Assembly: GCF_900111765.1 (NCBI RefSeq)
Contig: NZ_FOIB01000001.1
Span: 558,001 to 622,000, forward strand
Direction: 5' to 3'
From: Myxococcus fulvus
GTDB lineage: Bacteria > Myxococcota > Myxococcia > Myxococcales > Myxococcaceae
Length of the DNA stretch: 64,000 nt
Shown here: one piece after another, positions 58,719 to 64,000 of the stretch
How the letters are laid out: every line of letters starts with the position of its first letter
Numbering within the stretch: position 1 is the first letter of the stretch
The notes under the pieces: model-generated
Told to the model about the DNA's origin: nothing
Database searches by the model: none
Seen by the model: only the letters and a program-made list of their open reading frames with translations
Translations under genes and position numbers: made by a program

Positions 58719-61699
58719 GCGCCCCGGAGCCCATGGACCCGCACGACCTGGTGCACGCCTTCGCGGATGGCGAGCTGTCCCAGGAGGAGGCGGAGCAGTT
58801 CCGCGAGCACCTGGCCACGTGCGAGGCGTGCCAGGAGGAGCTCGACGACATCCTCCAGCTCCAGGCGCTGGGCAACCGGCTCGGGGTCGAGGAGGCTCGC
58901 GAGGCCCCGCGCGACGTCGCCGCACCCGTGCAGCAGCCCGTGGCGTCCGCGCCCCCGCGCGCGTTTCGTCCCGCGTGGAGCCGCCGCAAGTGGGTGGCCG
59001 CCGCCGCGCTGTCCGGCTCGCTGGCCGCCATCCTGGTGCTGGTGGCGGTGCGCTCGGGGCCGTCGAACGTCCGCGACGATTCGACGCTGCTGGCCCTGGC
59101 GCCCACGCGCTCCATGGAGGCGCGGCTGAGCTGGTCCGGTGCCAGCGCGCACCGTCCCTACGGCGTGCTGCGCTCCGGCGACGAGCGCCCGCGTGAGCTG
59201 GTGCCGCTGCAGGTGCTGGCGAAGCTGGAGGCGCAGGGGGACTTGCAGGGCCTCGCGGTGGGGCACCTCTTGCGAGGTGAGCGCGAGCAGGCGGCCGACT
59301 ACCTCCAGCGCGCGCCCGCGTCGCCCGACGTGGACAGCGACAAGGCGGTGGTGGCGATGACGAAGGGCGAGCTCGAGTCCGCGCTCGTCCTGCTGGACGG
59401 TGTGCTGGAGAAGCACCCGCGTCACCCGCAGGCGTTGTGGAACCGCGCGCTCGTGCTGCGCGAGCTGGGCCTGGACGCGCTCGCGGCCGAGGCGTTCGAC
59501 ACCGTCGTCTCGCTGGGCGAGCCCGGCTGGGCGGAGGAGGCGCGGGAGCGCGCCCTCGTGCTGCGCCGTCAGCTGGAGGGGCGTCGCGGGGCGTGGGACT
59601 CCGCGCAGCAGGCCGGCCGCGCGCTCGCGCTGCAAGGCACCGCGTTCCCGGAGGACGTGGCGCGGGCGGTGCCGGGCACGGCGCGCAACTGGCTCAACAT
59701 CGCGCTGTGGACCGCGCCCTCCGCCGAGCGGGTGCGTGAGCTGCTGCCGCTGGCGAGGGTGCTGGACGCGCGCTACGGCGGCGACACGGTGGTGGCCTCC
59801 GTGGAGCGCGTGGCGGGGCTGGACTTCGCGCGGCGCGCGCCGTTCGCGGCCCGCTTCCGCGAGGTGCTGGAGGGCACCTTCGACAGCGCCTCGCTCGAGC
59901 CGCTGGTGAAGGAGCTGTCCGGCTCGCGGGACCAGGACATCCTGCTGGGCGTGCTGCCGCTGGCGGGCGGGCTGCCGGCGCACATCGACGTGTACGAGCA
60001 GGTGGCGCGCGCGCTCGGTGACTCGTGGCTGACGCTCAACGCGGAGCGCGAGCGCGCGCTGGCCGAGTACGGCAAGGGTGACCTGGCCGGCGCGGAGGCT
60101 CGGCTCCTGCGCGCGGTGGCGGCGTGCGAGGTCGCGAAGGCGGACTACCGCTGCGGCCAGCTGGAGCACCTGCTGGCGCACATCTACAAGGACGAGCACC
60201 GGCTGGTGGAGGCGCGCGAGCACGCGCTGGCGGGCCTGGGCTGGGCGCGGCAGACGCAGGAGTGGACGCTGCAAGCGGACCTGCTGCTGGTGCTGGGCGA
60301 CATGGCGCGCTTCCGCAACGCCTTCGCCCTGACGCGCGCGTACCTGGGCGAGCAGGCCCTGCGCGACAGGGGCTGCGCGGCCGACCGGCACGTGCACGAG
60401 AGCCTGGCGTCGCTGCACGTCTTCGCGCTGCGTCCCCAGGCCGCGCGCGAGGAGCTGGAGAAGGCCCCGGTGTGCGACGTGCCCTTCTTCCTCAACGGCG
60501 CGTTCGTGCTGGCGGACCTGGCGCGGTTGGACCCGAAGCCGGGCGACGTGGAGAAGGTGCGCGAGGGCCTGGCGAAGCTGGACGCCGCGGGCTGGCTGCG
60601 CCCCGGTGAGAAGGTCATGGCCACGCACATCCAGGGCCGCGCCGTCATCGGCTCGGACCGCGCGGAGGGCCAGCGGCTGCTCGGCCAGGCCATCGTCTCC
60701 GGTGAGCTGTTGGGCGCGGCGGACCCCGTCGCCGCCAAGGCGCGCGCGTACAGCTACTCCTCGCTCATCCTGGACGCGGGCTCCACCGGAGACTGGGCGC
60801 GGGCGCTGTCGCTCTTCGCTCAGGAGGCGCGTGTGCCGGCGCCCGAGCGCTGCTCCCTGGGCGTGGAGGTGCACGACGAGCGCACGTTGACGGCCGCGCG
60901 CGGCCCCACAGGTGAGCTGCTGGGTCACCAGGACGCGAGCCGCCGCTCGCCCGACTTCGACGTGGCCTCTCTGGTGCCCGCCTCCGTCATCGCCGCGCTC
61001 AAGCCCTGCGAGCACGTGAGCGTGTTCGCGCGCTACCCCGTGCACGGACAGGCGGGCCTGCTGCCGCCGGACATCGCGTGGAGCTACCACACGGGCACCC
61101 AGGCCCAGGCGCCGAAGGTCTCCGCGCCGCGCCCGCTGGTGGTCTACGACGTGGACGCGCCCGCGTCGCTGAACCTGCCCCGGCTGCGCAGCTGGGAGCT
61201 GTCCGGCGGGCCGTCTCCGCGCCGCGTGGAGCTGACGGGCGCGGCCGCCACGCCGTCGCGCCTGTTGGCGGAGCTGGCGCAGGCCACCGAGGTGGAGATC
61301 CACGCGCACGGCCTGGTGAACCTGGGCGTGTCGGACGCGTCGCTGCTGGTGATGGCGCCGGAGGCGGGTGGCCGCTACGCGCTCACCGCGGGCCAGGTGC
61401 GTCAGCAGAAGCTGCGGGGCGCGCCGGTGGTGCTGCTCGGCGCGTGTCAGGCGGCCCGGACGGCGCCGTACCTCCACGCGCCGTGGAGCCTCCCCGTCGC
61501 CTTCGCCGAGGCGGGCGCGCGCGCCGTCATCGCCTCACCCATCGACATCCCGGACGCCGAGGCCGGGCCCTTCTTCGCGCGGGTCATGGAGCGCATCCGC
61601 GCCGGTTCCACCGCCAGTCTCGCGCTCCGAGACGAAAGGCTGCGCGTGTTGTCCACGCAGCCCGACAGCTGGGTGAAGACGGTCGTCGTCTTCGAGTAG
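58715..61699 (+). CDS. Anti-sigma factor fused to TPR-like region and CHAT caspase-like protease
   Basis: The 994-residue protein begins with a zinc-finger anti-sigma domain (His32, Cys36 and Cys39 in HLATCEAC), as in ZAS proteins. One membrane helix (about 93-114) follows. The long region about 150-760 is TPR-like alpha solenoid (for example NRALVLRELGLDALAAEAFDTVVSL). The C-terminal about 190 residues are a CHAT domain: EVEIHAHG with His865, and VVLLGACQAAR with Cys911, as in TPR-CHAT proteases. The topology puts the solenoid and CHAT domain in the periplasm and the zinc finger in the cytoplasm with the sigma factor. It is translationally coupled to the ECF gene. Self-cleavage or cleavage of a partner would be a way to release sigma; that is inference. 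Confidence 0.88.
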   Translation: MSAPEPMDPHDLVHAFADGELSQEEAEQFREHLATCEACQEELDDILQLQALGNRLGVEEAREAPRDVAAPVQQPVASAPPRAFRPAWSRRKWVAAAALSGSLAAILVLVAVRSGPSNVRDDSTLLALAPTRSMEARLSWSGASAHRPYGVLRSGDERPRELVPLQVLAKLEAQGDLQGLAVGHLLRGEREQAADYLQRAPASPDVDSDKAVVAMTKGELESALVLLDGVLEKHPRHPQALWNRALVLRELGLDALAAEAFDTVVSLGEPGWAEEARERALVLRRQLEGRRGAWDSAQQAGRALALQGTAFPEDVARAVPGTARNWLNIALWTAPSAERVRELLPLARVLDARYGGDTVVASVERVAGLDFARRAPFAARFREVLEGTFDSASLEPLVKELSGSRDQDILLGVLPLAGGLPAHIDVYEQVARALGDSWLTLNAERERALAEYGKGDLAGAEARLLRAVAACEVAKADYRCGQLEHLLAHIYKDEHRLVEAREHALAGLGWARQTQEWTLQADLLLVLGDMARFRNAFALTRAYLGEQALRDRGCAADRHVHESLASLHVFALRPQAAREELEKAPVCDVPFFLNGAFVLADLARLDPKPGDVEKVREGLAKLDAAGWLRPGEKVMATHIQGRAVIGSDRAEGQRLLGQAIVSGELLGAADPVAAKARAYSYSSLILDAGSTGDWARALSLFAQEARVPAPERCSLGVEVHDERTLTAARGPTGELLGHQDASRRSPDFDVASLVPASVIAALKPCEHVSVFARYPVHGQAGLLPPDIAWSYHTGTQAQAPKVSAPRPLVVYDVDAPASLNLPRLRSWELSGGPSPRRVELTGAAATPSRLLAELAQATEVEIHAHGLVNLGVSDASLLVMAPEAGGRYALTAGQVRQQKLRGAPVVLLGACQAARTAPYLHAPWSLPVAFAEAGARAVIASPIDIPDAEAGPFFARVMERIRAGSTASLALRDERLRVLSTQPDSWVKTVVVFE

Positions 61700-61785
61700 C
61701 CCCGTCACCGCCGTCAGTCCTCCACCTCGGCTCGAACGAGCCGAGCACGCTCCACGTGTCTCTTCACACCAAGGAAACCACGCCC

Positions 61786-62394
61786 ATGAAGACGCTTCGC
61801 TCCGCGCTGCTGTGCCTCGTCACGCTGTCCACCTTCGCCGCGTGCGGCGTCGACTCCATCGACCAGGCCTCGCCCGAGACGCTGGAGTCGCTGGGCTCCG
61901 TTTCGCAGCAGGCCGTGCTGCCGCCTCCGCCGATTCCCAACTACTGCCCGGGCACCACCATCCCCGGCACGCCGTGGGGCATCCCCACCGCGCCCACGGC
62001 GCTGTCCAGCATCCCCAACGGCACGCCGATGTATCCAAACAGCGCCTCGCTGCTCAGCGCGTACACCGTCATCGTCACGGACCCGAACGACGCCAACTCC
62101 TTCTACGCCTTCGGCTTCGACGTGCGCGCCCAGCGGCTCATCTTCTGGGTGTCCGGCGCGAAGACGGAGTTGCGCCGCCTCAACAGCCAGCTCGCCACCG
62201 ACATCACCGTGCTGGAGACGTCCAGCGGCATCGACATGGGCTTCTCCTGGGGCTCCAGCGGCCAGGTCGGCGGTCCACTCATCCCCCGGCCGGGTGTGGC
62301 CGAGGGCGCGTGGAAGGTCGCGTTCAACAACTGGGCGCAGCTCGACAACTACCTCATCAGCCCGCCGGCGCCCGGCACCGCCCCCGTTCAGTGA
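61786..62394 (+). CDS. Lipoprotein of unknown function following the CHAT gene
   Basis: ATG 61786 follows AAGGAA; 202 residues with a lipoprotein signal (MKTLRSALLCLVTLSTFAAC). The N-terminal part of the mature protein is Pro-rich (PPPPIPNYCPGTTIPGTPWG); the rest is Thr/Ser/Asn-rich beta-type sequence. I recognise no domain. It lies 86 bp after the CHAT gene on the same strand, so it could be a substrate or sensor partner for the CHAT domain, or a separate sigma target. Confidence 0.75.
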   Translation: MKTLRSALLCLVTLSTFAACGVDSIDQASPETLESLGSVSQQAVLPPPPIPNYCPGTTIPGTPWGIPTAPTALSSIPNGTPMYPNSASLLSAYTVIVTDPNDANSFYAFGFDVRAQRLIFWVSGAKTELRRLNSQLATDITVLETSSGIDMGFSWGSSGQVGGPLIPRPGVAEGAWKVAFNNWAQLDNYLISPPAPGTAPVQ

Positions 62395-62555
62395 CGCAGC
62401 TTCGAGGGGGGAGGCGGATTGAGGGCCAGCACGCCCGCCATGTAGCGCGCCTGTCCCTCCGTGGTGCAGCGGACCTCCTGGATGCGCCCCGCCACCTTCA
62501 CCCGGACCAGCCAACCGTCATTGTCGCGAGTCCAAGCCGGAGTTTCCGTCGTCAT
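62388..62555 (-). CDS. 55-residue protein of unknown function
   Basis: ATG 62555 is preceded by AGGAG at 7-bp spacing. The protein starts MTTETPAWTRDNDGWLVRVKV and ends PPPPSKLRH. The small beta-rich core (GWLVRVKVAGRIQEVRCTTEGQARYMAGVLAL) looks like a stand-alone strand-strand-helix fold. Its 3' end overlaps the lipoprotein gene by 7 bp in convergent orientation. I recognise no family, but ribosome site and codon use support it. Confidence 0.6.
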   Translation of the reverse strand: MTTETPAWTRDNDGWLVRVKVAGRIQEVRCTTEGQARYMAGVLALNPPPPSKLRH

Positions 62556-62711
62556 GTGCCTGCTCCTCTCGGGTTCGACTTCTCTGACGGGATGAAGAGC
62601 ACCCCTCGTGCCAGCGTCTGAAACACCTGAATCCAGGTGCTGGCGCGCACCGGATGCACGGTGGTGGACACGGGGGGCTGTAGTTCTTTCGGAAGCGGGG
62701 GTGGCGGAGCT

Positions 62712-64000
62712 TCAGTGGACGTGGCGCTCCGGCTGGGGAGCGGGCGGGTGAGAGGGGGCTCCCGTCAACAGCGGTAGGGCGACATGGAAGGTGGAGCCTT
62801 CTCCCACCTGGCTCTCCACCCAGATGCGGCCGCCGTGGCGCTCGACGATGTCGCGGCTGATGTACAGGCCCAGGCCCAGCCCGCCATACGAGCGCGAGGA
62901 CACGTTGCGCGCGCGGAAGTAGCGCTCGAAGAGCAGCTTCTGCTGGTCCTCGGGGATGCCGATGCCCGGGTCCTTCACCGACAAGAGCGCCAGCTCTCCG
63001 CGCGTCTCCAGCTTGATGTGGATGACACCACCGTCGGGGCTGTACTTGAAGGCGTTCTCCACCAGGTTGGTGACCACCTGCTCCAGCCGGTACGGGTCCG
63101 CGAACACCTGCACGTCGCGCTCGGGCCGCTCGTAGCGCAGCTCGTGTCCGCCGCGCTGCGCCTCCATCGCCTGCAGCACGTGCTCCACCAGGCTGTCCAG
63201 GCGCGTGGCCTGGGGATGCAGCGCCAGCCGGCCCGCCTCGATGCGGGACGCGTCCAGCAGGTCGTTGATGAGCCCCGTCATGCGCAACAGGTGCTGGCGC
63301 GCGTGGCGCAGGGTGGTGGGGTCCACGCTCTCCCCGCGCTCCAGCCTGCGCTCCAGCGTGGCCAGCCGGAGGCTCAGCGGTGTCAGCGGCGTCTTCAGCT
63401 CGTGCGAGGCGATGGACAGGAAGTCGTCGCGCACGCGGATGGCCTCACGCGCCTCGCGATAGAGCCGCTCTCGCTCCTCCTCGGCGAGCCTGCGCTGGGT
63501 GATGTCCTCCACGAGCACGCCCACGCCCAACAGGTGTCCGTCCGGCGCGCGCACCGGGTAGCAGCTCCCCGTGAGCAGTCGGCGGGGGCCGGGATGGCCC
63601 ACGGCCTGGGTGTCCACCTCCTGGCCCACCACGGGCTCGCCGGTGTCCAATACCTGTTGCAGCATGGCCGTCGCGGCGCGGCCGCCCTCACCCAGCACCT
63701 CGAGGGGCGTGCGCCCCAGGTGGGCCTCCGGGGGCAGGCCGTTGATGCGCGCCAGCCGCTCGTTGACGCGCACGTAGCGCAGGTGCGTGTCGAGGAAGCC
63801 CAGGGCCACGGGCGCGGTCTCGAACAGGGTGATGAGCAGGGCCAGGTTCTCGTCGCGCTGGCGCTCGGCGCGGCGGCGCTCGGAAGCGTCCTCGACCAGC
63901 CCCACGCCGCCCTCCACCTGGCCCGCGTCGTTGTAGCAGGGCGCGAAGCGGATATGGACGGGCGTCACCTTGTGGCTGGTCACCGCGGAGTAGTCCCCCA
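62712..64000 (-). CDS. PAS-domain sensor histidine kinase (5' end outside window)
   Basis: The frame is open to the right edge, so the gene is truncated at its 5' end; 429 residues are visible. Order: the end of a PAS domain (HIRFAPCYNDAGQVEGGVGLVEDASERRRAE), a second PAS (FETAPVALGFLDTHLRYVRVNERLARINGLP, ending VLVEDITQRRLAEEE), then HisKA with SIASHELKTPLTPLSLRL and ATPase motifs NLVENAFKYSPDGG, DPGIGIPEDQQ, FERYF and GGLGLGLYI. It is a cytoplasmic sensor kinase in the visible part. No response regulator gene is visible next to it. Confidence 0.92.
   Translation of the reverse strand, partial: GDYSAVTSHKVTPVHIRFAPCYNDAGQVEGGVGLVEDASERRRAERQRDENLALLITLFETAPVALGFLDTHLRYVRVNERLARINGLPPEAHLGRTPLEVLGEGGRAATAMLQQVLDTGEPVVGQEVDTQAVGHPGPRRLLTGSCYPVRAPDGHLLGVGVLVEDITQRRLAEEERERLYREAREAIRVRDDFLSIASHELKTPLTPLSLRLATLERRLERGESVDPTTLRHARQHLLRMTGLINDLLDASRIEAGRLALHPQATRLDSLVEHVLQAMEAQRGGHELRYERPERDVQVFADPYRLEQVVTNLVENAFKYSPDGGVIHIKLETRGELALLSVKDPGIGIPEDQQKLLFERYFRARNVSSRSYGGLGLGLYISRDIVERHGGRIWVESQVGEGSTFHVALPLLTGAPSHPPAPQPERHVH

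Noticed and set aside
58595-61477. A 960-codon open frame on the minus strand opposite the CHAT gene
   Set aside because: The plus-strand gene has clear domains and codon bias; the antisense frame is rich in Arg, His, Gln and Val with no family likeness.

Overview
The window is about 70% GC, densely packed and rich in secreted lipoproteins, sensor kinases, AraC-type regulators and domain fusions. It carries an unmistakable pomY-pomZ-pomX cell-division-positioning cluster, so the source is a myxobacterium, most likely Myxococcaceae (Myxococcus, Corallococcus, Pyxidicoccus or a close relative). I see no rRNA, tRNA, CRISPR array, phage or insertion sequence; this looks like ordinary chromosome with a variable accessory stretch between about 3 and 18 kb.

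Layout. 0-3.2 kb: the end of an unidentified gene, a hexapeptide acyltransferase and a PAS-GAF-PAS histidine kinase. 3.2-8.6 kb: a 52-bp degenerate tandem repeat, an LVIVD beta-propeller lipoprotein, a secreted protein of unknown role and a membrane-anchored HEAT protein that resembles the N-terminal module of animal vitellogenins. 8.7-17.7 kb: an exported-protein island. A plus-strand operon encodes two lipoproteins with Cys-rich CGDGxC modules, a VCBS/FG-GAP lipoprotein and a Hint-less paralogue. A minus-strand array encodes two secreted Hint-domain proteins bracketing an M1-like aminopeptidase, a membrane-anchored protein and an M4 (thermolysin-type) protease. 18.2-33.6 kb: neutral ceramidase, PilZ protein, zinc-finger membrane protein, SWIM-ATP-dependent DNA ligase, gluconokinase, isochorismatase next to a GlxA regulator, a LysR/oxidoreductase pair, glycosyltransferase, an APH-type kinase coupled to a B3/B4 protein, an AraC regulator and a SUKH protein. 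33.8-45.3 kb: zinc alcohol dehydrogenase, ABC-F ATPase, a TetR-ALDH-ALDH operon with two clear operators, PLD-like protein, GST, histidine kinase, AraC regulator, fatty acid desaturase and an XRE regulator.

46-50.3 kb is pomY-pomZ-pomX. PomZ keeps K66, D90 and K268, and PomX keeps its N-terminal ATPase-activating peptide. 50.3-54.3 kb is a minus-strand operon: CHASE2-adenylate cyclase, SH3 protein, M48 lipoprotein protease. 54.7-56.7 kb holds two adjacent diiron ferritin-like genes, followed by DUF924 and TspO.

58.0-62.4 kb is the most striking locus: an ECF sigma factor translationally coupled to a 994-residue protein that joins a zinc-finger anti-sigma domain, one membrane helix, a TPR-like region and a C-terminal CHAT (caspase-like) domain with a His-Cys dyad, followed by a small lipoprotein. 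It looks like a sigma switch whose anti-sigma factor carries its own putative periplasmic protease. The window ends inside another PAS histidine kinase.
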